Assembly (NCBI GenBank): GCA_018398765.1
Contig: JAHBMJ010001834.1
Location: 1 to 49,900, forward strand
DNA length: 49,900 nt
Direction: 5' to 3'
DNA from: Chromera velia
Taxonomy: Eukaryota; Sar; Chromeraceae
The notes beneath the pieces are model-generated. The model did no database searches, was not told the origin of the DNA, and was given only the letters and a program-made list of their open reading frames with translations. Position numbers and translations under genes: made by a program. How positions within the stretch are numbered: position 1 is the first letter of the stretch; the number at the start of each line of letters is the position of its first letter. Positions 1 through 11,348 of this stretch are shown here, one piece after another.

Positions 1-1
1 T

Positions 2-44
<43 letters not shown>

Positions 45-150
45 TGTGCGTGTGCGTGTGTACACGTGTTGTGTGGGAGTGTGTGTGTGTGTGTGTCTGT
101 GTGTGTGTGTATGTGAGTGCGTGTGTGTGTGTGTGTGTGTGTGTATGTGA

Positions 151-183
<33 letters not shown>
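1..183. repeat. (GT)n microsatellite
   Basis: Nearly pure GT dinucleotide repeat with a few GTGA, GCGT and TATG interruptions. It runs from the window edge, so its full length is unknown. It is open in one frame only because of its composition and is not coding. Confidence 0.95.
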
Positions 184-187
<4 letters not shown>

Positions 188-1190
188 TGGTCACGATTAA
201 CTACGGCAGTGAGGCTTGAGATCAGATGAGCCGAATTTTATCGGTGATCACACATGAGCACCCAGATGCAAACAGCGAGGGACCACATGGGGCAGGACCG
301 CCTCCAGCAAGTGAAAATTGAGAGTGTTAGGTTGGTCGGGTTTCATTTTTTTGTTTGCGAAGGTGGCGCTGAACTTCGAAGGTTTCTACCGAGCGACTGC
401 TTCGCTGTGGCTCCAATTGAGAAGGCTGGAATCTGCGGTTGAAGCAAACAGTCAACATTTTTATTCTAGCAATCGTGAACAATATGCATGGTGGACCATT
501 GGTGGTGGTATGTTTTGGAGAGAGTGGGTTGAAACATTTCGTTCCGTTCTTTGTCGTCAATTAAAAAAAAAAATAATGAAAAACAGTCAGAAAATTTATG
601 AAAAAATAAGGCGTACTTACATTGCAACGACTATAAAGTTATAGTAGTATAAACAGTTCGTTTTTTAATACTCTGAATTGAAACTTAATCACTACTTCTA
701 CGAAATATGTGTAGAAACCCAACTATCTAATTTACATAATTATTTTACGACTATACTTCTAAATCATATCACTTCATCATTCTACTTATATCCAACAAAA
801 TTGAGGTTTTTAAACGGTTTATTGACTAGCATAATAGCGAAATTGTTCAAAAATAACCATATCAAAGTGTATGAAGATTTCATTGACTAGATTATTATTT
901 TTTTTATTTAATTAACAAACCAAAATTGCTATATTATACTAGATAGATTCACGTAAATTGAAGTGTTTAAGAAGTCATCTACGATACAATTTTAAGTGAA
1001 TTACTAAAGTGTAATTGTCTAAAATAATAATAAAATTGTTCTAATGTACGATGGCGTTGCCGGTGCCTATTTAACTTAATTTAGTAAAATAAAAACGATA
1101 AACAATCTAGTTTATATAGTGAAATTTTAAATATTTAGTCAATTTAATTAAACCTGTTTTTTTTCACGTGGAAAACAGTTAAATGGTTCA
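184..1190. other. Intergenic, AT-rich, no gene seen
   Basis: From about 560 to 1,190 the sequence becomes strongly AT-rich with stops in all frames. A short open stretch at 254-320 ends at a possible donor (CAA followed by GTGAAA) and could be an exon of a gene lying to the left, but nothing in it is recognisable. I see no RNA gene or transposon ends. Confidence 0.5.
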
Positions 1191-1733
1191 ATCACGTGTG
1201 TTGTTGAAGTCGGATTCGCTTGGCCGAATGAGTGGCGGTGTCTGTGCGAAGCAACTCGACGCTCGAAAGAGGAATCAATTGGACAGAACGGAAACCATCA
1301 GACCTGAAAAACAGCGTTTGCCGTTCCAGAGATGACTGCAGTGTGTGGCCTCGCATCTCGAGTAAACAATATTGGCTTTCCTGCACAGACAGAATTTTGA
1401 ATCCAACATAAACGAAAGCTGGGGACTTTTTGTCCATAATGGACTCCGTAATTGGAGACACCGACAGAGACAGACTATCAGACCAACCGACCGACACGTT
1501 TTTCCACAAACGCACAGCATGCACACCTTTTTTTTTCACAAACACACACAATGCACATACGTTACCGTTCTTTTTATTAATGCTGCTGCTTTTGTACCTA
1601 AATATATTATGGAATTGAAAGAAACTTTTTGTCCACAGTGGAGGCCGTATTTCAATCACGGACGAGACACTTCATGCAGAGACGCACAGACAGACAGCCG
1701 GAAAAACAGACAGACAGACGGATAGCTAGCCCG

Positions 1734-1772
<39 letters not shown>

Positions 1773-2545
1773 GAGGCAGACATACACACAAACAGACACA
1801 GAGACGGGAAGCCACATAGACTCAGACAGACAGACTGACAGACAGCCAGACAGACAGTCAGTCAGATAGACAGACAGACAGACAGACAGACTGACTGACT
1901 GACTGACAGACAGACAGACAGACAGACAGAGAAATAGCTTACAGACAGACAGACAGACTCAGTCAGACAGACAGACAGCCAGACAGACAGACAGGCAGGG
2001 AGACAGACAGACACACAGATAAACAGACCGACAGACAGACAGACAGACACCCAGACAGATAGACACCCAGACAAAAAGAACCAATAGCCACGAACACATT
2101 ACGGAGACGGCACACACACAGACAGACACACACACAGACAGACCAACAGACAGGAACAGATACAAGGAGACGGCACACCTTTTTCCACAACGACGCACAA
2201 TGAACAGAGACGGCACATAGCCAGACACAGACAGAAACAGACAGACCAACAGACAGGAACACATACAAGGAGACGGCACACGTTTTTCCACAACGACACA
2301 TCATGCACAAACGATTCCGTATTTTTTATTAATGCTGCTGCTTTGATACTTGGAATTATTGCGGAATTGGAGTGCGACCCTTTGTCCATAGTGGAGGCCG
2401 TATTTCATTCCCAGACGAGACAGTTCTTTATGCATGAAGTAATTGAGAGTGGAGACACCGGACTCTACGTTTCAGACGGAAGCAAATGCGGAAATCGAAT
2501 CAGCAGACAGAGACGAGAGGTGAAATGGATCATCTATTACTAAAC
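1191..2545. repeat. CAGA/CTGT tetranucleotide repeat field with duplicated flanks
   Basis: The core at about 1,728-2,062 is (CAGA)n with CTGA interruptions. Around it, unique-looking sequence is repeated imperfectly: about 1,560-1,680 resembles 2,310-2,440 (both contain TTTATTAATGCTGCTGCTTT and a GTGGAGGCCGTATTTCA block). The phrase TTTTTCCACAA with CACA-rich context recurs near 1,498, 2,170 and 2,284. The open frames here encode only Cys/Leu/Ser/Val runs and are not genes. Confidence 0.85.
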
Positions 2546-3505
2546 AGATTCGAAACGAACAAACGAACGACGGACCTGAACCATGACAAGCGGTGGCCGC
2601 ACCCAGGACACAGCGGACGAGTCCCGTCTCCTCCGATCAGAAAGTTCTTCTAAGCTGCAAACGTGCGTGCGGATTCTTCAGACGCGCAAATAGAAGAGAT
2701 TTCCTTTTCCAAAGGTAAAGAACCCGTCGGTTGACGAGAACGCATTGGGCTCAGCCTGTTGAAGGAGACGGATGAGTTTGCTAAAGTTCACATCTGATAT
2801 GGTGCCGTACCGACACAAATACTGAATGTGGTTTACTTACACGAGTCAGGTGTGGACACAGTGTCCATACCGTTTGCTGTTTCTCAGGTCATTTGTCTTG
2901 CTGAACGTAGTAGCTGAATTATGGCAACGGCACAGTTCACTGGCACAAGAAGGTCAGAAAGTAAATCCATGCATGCACCAAACGCATGCATGCATCTACA
3001 TGCAACTGCGTTCGTGCGTGCGTCAAGTGGTTTTTGTAAGAGCCCCACAAACGGGTTAGCAACCATACTGCTCTTCAGCCTCTCCCGCTTGCACAGAAAT
3101 TGCAACATGCAATGGAGGACGCATGAGGACGCCGTTCGATCTGTGGTGTCAGTGATTGTTAGTCTCTGACAGCGCACATCTTTGCTCAGACTCCCCCTCT
3201 GTTTCATTTGGTCAACATCGCGTCGGACTGCCAAAGACTGTCCCCATTTAAATTTTTGCTAGTCTGTCAGCCGAATGATCGCAATGACAATTGGCCGTCT
3301 ACGTGAGCTGCTCTAGCCAGTTTCTCGGAAAACCTTTTTGGCCACGCCAGCTGGTCGGTGTGCACGACGGCGAGAGGCATCCATTACAGATTCGGGGACC
3401 CTTTCCACCTGTCTGCTTGGAGCAATTCAAACTGTTTGGTGCACTCGAAGCGCTACTACATGATCTGACCACACAGAGGTCTAAGGACTCCAGTGCCTAG
3501 TCGTC
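2546..3505. other. Upstream region of the REV7-like gene, no exon seen
   Basis: No frame looks coding. An ATG at 2,582 opens about 35 codons, ends at a stop and resembles nothing. A cluster of GCATGC/TGCATGCA palindromes lies at about 2,969-3,003. The region probably holds the promoter of the plus-strand gene whose putative first ATG is at 3,506; I cannot point to a start site. Confidence 0.4.
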
Positions 3506-4904
3506 ATGAGTCACCAAGGCCCCTTAGAATGTCAGCTAGTCTTTCCCTCTGCCTGGTGGTATATGCGTCGGTTTGATTCGTAACTTACAGCTGCTCTTTT
3601 TGTTCTTCTTCCATCCTTGCTTTCTCCCAGCGTCCCTCAGAATGTGCATGTCCACGTTTACCCGGCTGTCTTTCGATGTAATTCCTCCCTCTCTTGCTTG
3701 CCAGTCTCGATCGCGCTGATGCCTCTTTTGCACACACCTTTTGTGTTGGATTGCAGTCCTGGCTGAACGGTTTGCGGAGTTTCTAGAGACAGCCTGCCAC
3801 ACAATCCTTTACTCACGGACGCTCTACCCTCCCAGTCAGTCACGACGTTTTGAATAGAACATTCCCTCAGAGACACAGAGGAAGAACATAGTCACGGATG
3901 CTCTACCCTCCCTTCCAGTTGGTGTGGGAGGGTTGCAATGAAAAGAGAAAAACCCCGAGTGATCCCTTCATCCTCTGAACGAGTCGCTCTCGTTATTTGT
4001 CTCTTTCATCTTCAAAGTCGGTCGCTCATTCGTTCCTTTGTTGGCTTATTCCTCCACTCAGATAATGAATATCAATTATGTCTTGATCATTTGAACCCCA
4101 GGTGTTTTGAAAGGGATCAGTTCTCAATGATATGAGACCTTTTGTTTTTCATCCACCTGTCGATTAATCCTTCCTCCTCTCTTTTCCGGCTGCGTCGTGG
4201 TCTTACAAGATGCCCGTTTATCCGCTGACCCCGACCTCTTACCATTCTGCTTTTCTTTTTTCATGCTTGAATTTTCTTCCCTTCCCTCTTTCTTCTGTAT
4301 TTCTTTCTGTGTCTGCTGCCCTTTCATGGCCGTTCCTGCAGGGACGTTTGAGAGGATATGGAGGTTTGGCTTGCGCGTCTGGTCAGTCGGTCGGTCGGAG
4401 AATGAACACACACCGCAGCTCTATCTCTGCAGAGAGGCACAGGGACAACTCTCGTCGATACGTTGTTCGTTCAACTCAAACTCTTCTTATCTGCGCACCG
4501 GCGCATGACTACAGTCAAAATAAGCAGAAAGGGCCGATTGGTGCTTATCAGCAGACTGAAGAGAGACTGTCGAAGTGAGAGATGGATAGACAGATCGAGC
4601 TAGGGGTGCACCCAGCTAGCTGGAGAGAAGGATCGGCAGGCAGGCAGAGAAGAGAAAAGAAACCAAAAGCTCTGCCTGTGTGAATGTTTCCGATTACCTG
4701 CCTGCCTGTTTGCCTGTTTTTTCCCTTCTGCGTTTCTTTCTGCCTGTGTGTCCATCTTTCATGCGTGCAGGTGGTGCCGTGCGCGTTCGGTCCATGAGTA
4801 CATTCGCGAAGTTAGTCTTGCTATCTCTCTGCATGATGGTTTCTCTCTTTCTTTTTCTCTCCCCCCCTTTCCTTTTTTTTGTGCTAGCAACCTGTGCATT
4901 GCTG

Positions 4905-4941
<37 letters not shown>

Positions 4942-7609
4942 AGGAAATTTCACTTTCATTTTCTCCTCCCGGCCCCTTTGGCCTCAGTTCCACTACAGAG
5001 AGAGAAGAGAACAGAAGAGAAGAGAAGAGATGAGACCGAAAAGAGTGGAGGTTTGTCGGGAAATTACGACGAAAATCGACAGAGAACCCATCACTTAACG
5101 AACATGGGCGAAACATCAATCGATCAAATTGATCGAAGGGGCATGGATTCGTGCAGACACTCTCTGTACATTCTCAAGCAAGCAAAAACACATAATATAC
5201 GCGGTTTGATGAAGCTGATCTTCTGAATGAACGCACGAGTGCATGCAGACGTGCCATATGCTGAAGGACCTTCTGCACAAACGGCTCCTTCGGGAATTTG
5301 CGCTGTTGGTTCTCGACGGAGATGCGGAGGTGGTCGAGCGATTTGCCTTCAGGGTCAGTAGCGGGGCAGAAGGGAGGGAGGACTTTACGTAGAGTAAGAT
5401 TGAAAAGATTGACTCAACGATCAGAAGGAAGCAAAGGACAGACGCCAATCAATCACAATGAAGATTTAAGCGCTACCGGCCGGTTTTCGTTGTGAAAGAG
5501 GAACCTTCTTCTTGTGAGAGAGTCTGCCCTTTTGTGTCCCCCTGTTGTTTTTTCTCTCTTTCTTTCTTTCTTTCTTTCCTTCCCTTTTGTTTGCTGTTTT
5601 GTTTGACCTACCCGATTTTTTTGTATTTGTGTTCCCTTGTGCATCTATTTATTAATGTTTGTCTTTGTGGATGCATCATACGTACGCACTCATGTGGGGT
5701 CATGCAGGCCACCGACTGTTGGGGCCTGTCTGAGATCGTGAGGCGGGATGGGGGGGGGCGTGCGGATCTGGACGCTTCGTCGCTGTATGCGCATTTCCGT
5801 GCGGCTCTGGGGGCGCTGGAGGGCGTGGAGACGGTCGCTGAGGGGCGGCTGAGGGCGAGAGGGGCGATCGGTCGGTTCATCATGCATCAAGGTTGGGGGG
5901 ATGGGTTTGTGTGATTGTGTTTGAATTACCATTTTCATCCTTCGCCTTTCAAACATGCAGCTCTCTATTTTCATGTTTTGCTTTAGTTGATGCACTCACT
6001 GTCTATTGTTGGATGCATGGATGGATGGTTTGAATGTGTTTTGCGTGCATAGGATGAATTCGGTAGTGATAGAGAAGAATCATTCGAAAACGTTAAACAC
6101 AAATGTGTTCTGCTTCACTCAAACGTTTTTCTTTTGATTTGATGCGCCTTCTCGCTGTTTTTCTGTCTGTTCTTCTCACTCAAAAGGAAGGGGGAAGGAA
6201 AAAGGACAACAACGAAGATGGACCCCATGGGTTTGATCCAAACCAAATGATTGAATGGAATCGTTTGCATGATGAATACCCAGAGAACACAAAAAAAGAA
6301 GAGACGGCATGGGTTCATTGGTTGGGGCCTCTTCGGTGGCGGGGACGGAAGAGGGGGACCTGTCTGTCTGTGTGAGGGGGCCTCAATTGAGGGATTCATG
6401 TGATGAAGAAACGAAACGGAAAAGGTGCTGTGGTAGCAAGAGTGACAGCAAGGCAAGACTCCGTTGACGAAAAGTAGAAAGGGCAAAACAGAGAGACTAC
6501 GCTTCTTTATCAAGGAATATAGATCTTGACTACTTTTTGTTTGCAGAACAAGAAGAGGACGTCTGGAGTTTTCAGCCGGTACTGCACCTCACCCAGAAAC
6601 CTTCGAACAGTCAGTCAGTCAGTCAGGCAGATAGACCACGCAACAGGCAGGGGAGAAAAAGACGTTGTTTGAGGAGGGGGGAGGTCTTTTGCTTGGGACT
6701 TTCTTGCCTTCCTTCCTTCCTGTCTTGCTTTTTTTCTTTCTTCTGTCTTTCTTGTGTTTTCCAGAAAAGTTGTAACTCTTTGGTTCCTTTTGTCTGGAGC
6801 AGCTTGTTTGATGGATGTTGTCTCATCTCATCTTGGAATGAATGCGGAACGGGTTTTGGAGTCTTGTGGTATGTGAGGATTCAGGGAAGGAAAGAAGGAA
6901 GGCCTCTTTCTTTTAGATTTTTCCTCACCTACCCAGCTCTCCTTGCTTCTTTTTTTGTCTCTACGGTGACTCTGCCTTTTCCGTTTTGCCCCTATTCTTT
7001 CTTTTCTTCTTCTCTGCAGGCGGCCCTTCTGGACTTCCGGTGGGTCGGCATCGGGCAGGCGGGAAAAGGGAGTTTTCTCTGATCGGGGGTGGTGGTCAAC
7101 GTCTCTTCATCTCCTGTCCGTTTGTCGATATGCATCTAGGCTGCTCTAAGTTGTCCGATCCCCTCTCCATCCATCAACCGCTGTGACGCGCGAAGTGCAG
7201 ATCTGCATGCAATCTATCGACTCTGCTTTTGTTGGCGTTTCCTTGACAATTGCGTGGAGTGTTCCTGAGGGTTGACTCTGCATGCAGGCCCCGGTCCCCT
7301 TTGTCTTTCCCTGCCTGCCTGCCTGCCTGCCTGCCTGTCGTGTGTCTTTGCCTCCTTCCTTCCTTCTTTCCTTCCTTCCTTCTTTCCTTCCTTCTTTCCT
7401 TCCTTCCTTCTTTCCTTCCTTCCTTCCTTCTTTCCTTCCTTCCTTCCTTCTTTCCATACGTCCATGCAGCCGGAATGTCTGACGGTCTATAGAAGGGTCG
7501 AGTGCTCCTGGCTGCCTGCCGCCGAGACCCACTCGCTCAGCCCGTTTCCTCCAGACCCCTCAGCTCTCCAGGCATCGAATGGCCTCCCTCTGGGATGTGA
7601 GGTCGGTTG

Positions 7610-7663
<54 letters not shown>

Positions 7664-7995
7664 TCATGAAGAAAAGGAGGGAGAAAAAGAAGAAACATAT
7701 AGTCTGTCTGTAGTGGAAGCAGCAGAGGATTAACGTGTGAACCCAGTGATCACCTGAAAGTCTGTATGTCGGGAGGTGGACAGGCCAGGGGCGCTTAACC
7801 CTCACCCTTCGGGCTCCCTGCCCACTTTGTCTGAGTTATCGTGACCTTCTTTTGTCTTTGTTGCTTTCTTTCTGGTTGTCTATTGTGTTCATGAAGAAAA
7901 GGAGGGAAAGAAACCGTACAGTCTGTCTGTCTGTGTGTCTCCTTGATCAATTGATTGTCTTCCTGTCTGCTTGCCTCTCTGTCTGTCTTTCTCTT

Positions 7996-8060
<65 letters not shown>

Positions 8061-8155
8061 CTATATACATAGCTCTATCTCTCCCTCTCCCTCCTTCCCC
8101 CCTCTCTCTCGCTCTCGCCGTCTCTCCCTCCCTCCCTCCCTCTCTCCCTCTCCCT

Positions 8156-8187
<32 letters not shown>

Positions 8188-11100
8188 CCTTCCCTCATCA
8201 TTGTGGAAAGAAAAAAGGCCATGTATCGGCCCTCCGCCTGCATGTCCCTTTTCTCGTTTTTCCCCTCTTTTTTGGTCTGTTTTGGGGTGCGTTTGTCTTC
8301 CTTTCCCTTTTTTGAAGACATGTAGAGTAGAAGAGATAAGTCGACTCGACGCACGCGTGATGGGCGATGGGAAAGATCGTGTTCACACACACACACACAC
8401 ACACACATGCAGGGAGAGAAAGGTCCGGTCATGTGAAGTGAGAGTGGTGCATCAATGAATGCGTGCAGGTTATACACACGCAGGGCAGCACAAACAGCCG
8501 ACGTTCCATCCTCGTGCTCTCCCCCGACTCCTCCCAACCTGATGCCTCTTCCCTCTCCACCCCTGCTCCCCATCGTGGCGGTGGGGTTTGGGGGGCAGCG
8601 TCGTGTGGGATATCTCCACCAGACACGCAAGAGATGCGGGAGGGCTTTTCCCAGATGGGGGTGGTGGGGGCTTTTCAGATTGACTCCCAGGACGACGTAG
8701 AGTTCGTGGATGTCGCGGAAACTCCAGCAAGAGAAAGAGACTTGTCAGGGGAGGGGGACCGTCCTCAGGGTGGAGGGTTTCAAGAAAAAGAGCAGGAGAC
8801 GAGAAAAGGACCCCCCCCTCAGGTCCAGATCGTGCTGCACGTTATTCGAGCAGGACTCCAAGGAGGCGCCCACTTCCCCCTCCTCAACGTTTCTGTTGCA
8901 GCAACCCAATGCGATGAGGTACGATCTGCCGCATCATCTGCGGTGGATCGGCTACAAACATGCTGAGCCATTCTGTATCTGCTAGTTCCATAATCATCGC
9001 ACTATATATCGGGGCTGGGTGCTAGGCTGGGTGAAAGCATGAAATGATACAATAATAATGTAAGTTATAGTACTTGTTTGAGTCGTACAAAATTCTAGAC
9101 AAAATCGTTATAAACAAATAAATTAATGTATTTTGACTTATGCTTAGAACCTCAGAAATTTGAAAAGGCAGCCACTTAGCTGCCACTACCACGGATAACA
9201 TAAGTGGTACTGGTCTAGTCTATGGTCTGGGTTCTTTAACGTACTGCCGATTTTGACGAGCAAGACGAGTGAAGGAGATGCTAGGAATGGGTTTTCTAGC
9301 GTGTAGAGAACCGGGCGGTTTACGTTGATGAGACAGGCAATAGCTCTACCAGTAGGCATACTAGTCAGACTTTTTCTCTTCTATCTTATAGGGCAGGGTG
9401 CAGAGGTAATGAGCCACGAGGCGCGAACACGCATGCACGATACTAGATTATGGAGATGCTCAGCGACCTGCCGATCAAAGCGCAGGAGGTCGGTGTTTTT
9501 ATTCCGCAGGAGAGACTCGAGGGAACCACCGGTTTCAAAAATATAGTACGCATCACGTGTCAGTTCCCGAAGGCTATGAAGTTGCGCTATATATAGTTTC
9601 AAAGGAGGTACAAGTGCAGCAATAGTATCAAAGTCGAGTTTTTCCAGAAGCTGTGCTAGGACTGCAGTCTGCACACGGACCTGCAGGCAAGACTCGGTGA
9701 TATATTCCAAAGGCGTTCTTCTTGGAGAGAAACGGAGGGGAAGAGGTGGCAGTGGACTATACTTGGAGCTTGGAGAGCCCACAGCCACTATCCACCTACG
9801 TGCACTAGGTTTTGCAGACATTGCAAAATATCCGTTGCTTGGAGGCCATGCTCTAGCAGTACCGTCCTATGAGTTAGACTAGGACACGGCTCCACTAGAT
9901 CTACCGAGGCATCATCTAGTAAGCTTTCATCTAGCATATCTAGGAGATCTATCGAAGCCTCGATCAATTGCATACTGGCCGCAACAAGCGGGACAAGGTA
10001 AAAAGGGATAACTAGACTGCTGCTTGGGCAGTGGAGGCCTAATAAATCAGCGATGAACGTCGGTGCGGGCAGGGGGAAGATCCGTCGCTTCTTTCGTAGA
10101 ATCATGTGTACTTTTCCTAAATTGTACATGACTGCGGCTTCATGTTCATGGATGTGCGGCATTAATGAGATGAAAAGCACAGATAGATAGAGGGAGTCAA
10201 GTATGTCACTCACTTCACTTGTATTCACTTCTAGGACCTTCAAACAAAAATCATCGATCGTTTTACATGCAGTATCGTGGTTTCATTCCAGAAAAGAAAA
10301 GCAGGCCATCAGGGGTTTGATTCTTAGCTCCGACATAAGGTTATCCCACTTGTTCATTTTTTCTTCTCATCCCTGATCTTAATTCTCATATTTATGCATC
10401 TGACCGAATTTAATGAACGAGCAAAACACAGCACAAAACCGTGGCTCATTCACTTCGCGCGCTCTTTGGTGGTGGCTGAGGAATTTTTCGCTCAGGGAGA
10501 CAGGGAGAAGGGCCCGGCTCTCTCGCTTCCCATCTCTCCTCTCTGCGGTCACGATTGTTCTGGTCCCCTGGCGCTATGCAAGTCCTAGACAAGGTTCCTC
10601 AACTTTGTCTGCAGGTAACTTTGCCGACTGACCATGGAGTCCGACGAAAAAATTGATAAATTAATGCAAAAATTTGACAGAGCTTCTCCACTTCGTCCAG
10701 ACGGATGATGGAAGGACGCCTTTTATCCATCAGTTGTCCTTTCTTTGACTTGTTTCAATGCATGCATGATGCAAGGTCATCCTCATCTTCTCCTTCCAGA
10801 AAAGAATGAGATGGGGGGGCCCGGGGGAGATTAGGGAGGGAAGGGTATGCATCTAAATTTCCCCGCGGCTTGTTTGACTGACAACTATGACCAGCTACGG
10901 CAACAAATAATCGGAAGCTTTTTGAAGCGTTCATTCCCATCTGGTCTAAGTAAAGCACAAGAAAGTTGTGTTCTCTTGTGTCTGCAGAGAGCTGTACGTG
11001 GAGCTGGCAAAGGTCGAGGAGCTCTCTCCGAGCCCCAACCTCGGCAGGGTGCAGTCTGTCTGTATGGCCAATCTGGATGCGAACATGGAACGTTGGAAAC

Positions 11101-11348
11101 ACCCAGACACCGCTAGCGAGGTCCCGCTGCAGTTCTTCAAGGAACCTTCCTCTGCCTCCAAGATACCTCCCCAGCAGCAGCAAAGGAACTCGGGGGACAT
11201 GGGAGTGGATGGGAGGAAGGCAGATTCTCTTCTGGTGAGGTCAGCGAATGAAAACCAGGCGCCTTCCTCGGATCGCTCCTTCACTTTCAGCGATGTGGGG
11301 GGCCTGACAGCCATTGTCGGCACTGTGCAGGATGAGGAGTCAATCTGA
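3506..11348 (+). CDS. REV7/MAD2L2-type HORMA-domain protein, 11-exon model
   Basis: Exons: 3506-3530 (tentative start), 3757-3834, 4342-4381, 4771-4810, 5249-5353, 5708-5891, 6547-6609 and 7020-7039 (both tentative), 7470-7601, 8469-8743, 10988-11348. Phases agree throughout and give about 440 residues, twice the usual REV7 length. Recognition rests on exons 2-6. Exon 2 carries LAERFAEFLETA then ILYSRTLYPP, matching the REV7 helix and its 'LYxRxxYP' signature. Exons 3-4 add GTFERIWRFG and HEYIRE with the spacing of human REV7 and no gaps. Exon 5 carries the strand ALLVLDGD followed by EVVERFAF. Exon 6 continues the HORMA core. REV7 is the DNA polymerase zeta/shieldin subunit that closes a safety-belt loop over partner peptides. 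Exon 9 (SWLPAAE) may correspond to the belt. The rest is acidic and Ser/Gln-rich, probably disordered; DDVEFVDV could be a SUMO-interacting motif. Start, exons 7-8 and the join of exon 10 to 11 are the weak points; without that join the frame of exon 10 stops at 8,966. Confidence 0.72.
3812..3913 (+). repeat. Duplicated donor-side end of REV7-like exon 2
   Basis: The last 22 bases of exon 2 (TCACGG, A/C-variant, GCTCTACCCTCCC) recur about 80 bp downstream in intron 2 at 3,892-3,913, differing mainly at one base. The first copy runs into the donor GTCAGT; the second runs into TTCCAGTTGG and lacks a matching donor. Confidence 0.75.
4904..4940. repeat. (CT)n microsatellite
   Basis: Uninterrupted CT repeat inside intron 4 of the REV7-like gene. 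Confidence 0.9.
7314..7455. repeat. (CTGC)n and (CTTC)n microsatellites
   Basis: A short CTGC repeat is followed by a long CTTC/CTTT tract. It lies in intron 8, just before the acceptor of exon 9 at 7,469. Open frames across it are compositional. Confidence 0.9.
7602..7662 (+). repeat. Tetranucleotide repeat starting at a 5' splice site
   Basis: Intron 9 of the REV7-like gene begins GTCGGTTG and passes directly into (GTCT)n. It is a clear example of a GTCN repeat that is continuous with the donor site. Confidence 0.8.
8001..8195. repeat. (CT)n, (GT)n and CCCT-rich tract
   Basis: A CT repeat at about 8,001-8,026 is followed by a GT repeat to about 8,057, then a long CCCTCT pyrimidine tract. 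All lie in intron 9 of the REV7-like gene. A short CA repeat lies at 8,385-8,407. Confidence 0.9.
9381..10243 (-). CDS. Nested two-exon gene, possible MLKL/HeLo-like helical bundle; 5' end open
   Basis: Two open frames on the minus strand join across a short intron (9,681-9,799) with donor GTAGGT and acceptor CCTGCAG, phase 0. This gives exon 9,800-10,243 (148 codons) and exon 9,381-9,680 (99 codons plus stop). The upper frame stays open to about 10,270 without an ATG at its edge, so the true start is probably in an exon I cannot place; 10,243 is only a convenient limit. The protein is helical, Leu-rich and low in repeats, unlike the surrounding intron. Its last 90 residues have long amphipathic helices, then IFETGGSLESLLR, then LRFDRQVAEHLHNL. 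That spacing recalls the N-terminal four-helix bundle of MLKL-like and fungal HeLo proteins, a membrane-acting family. The assignment is from pattern alone. It lies wholly inside the last intron of the REV7-like gene, opposite strand, in more AT-rich and CTAG-rich DNA, so an inserted element or a retained fragment is also possible. Confidence 0.45.

Noticed and set aside
1862-2310. Overlapping minus-strand frames rich in Cys, Val, Leu and Ser
   Set aside because: Translations of the CAGA/CTGT repeat; no start context, no domain, periodic by construction.
4204-4233. A frame reading YKMPVYP, resembling the REV7 'LYxRxVYP' motif
   Set aside because: It has no acceptor before it and no donor after it. 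Exon 3757-3834 gives a far better match to the same motif with correct splice sites.
8913-8966. Alternative end of the REV7-like protein at the stop 8,964-8,966
   Set aside because: Not excluded, but the donor GTCAGG at 8,744 joins in phase to the coding-like exon 10988-11348, so the longer model was preferred.
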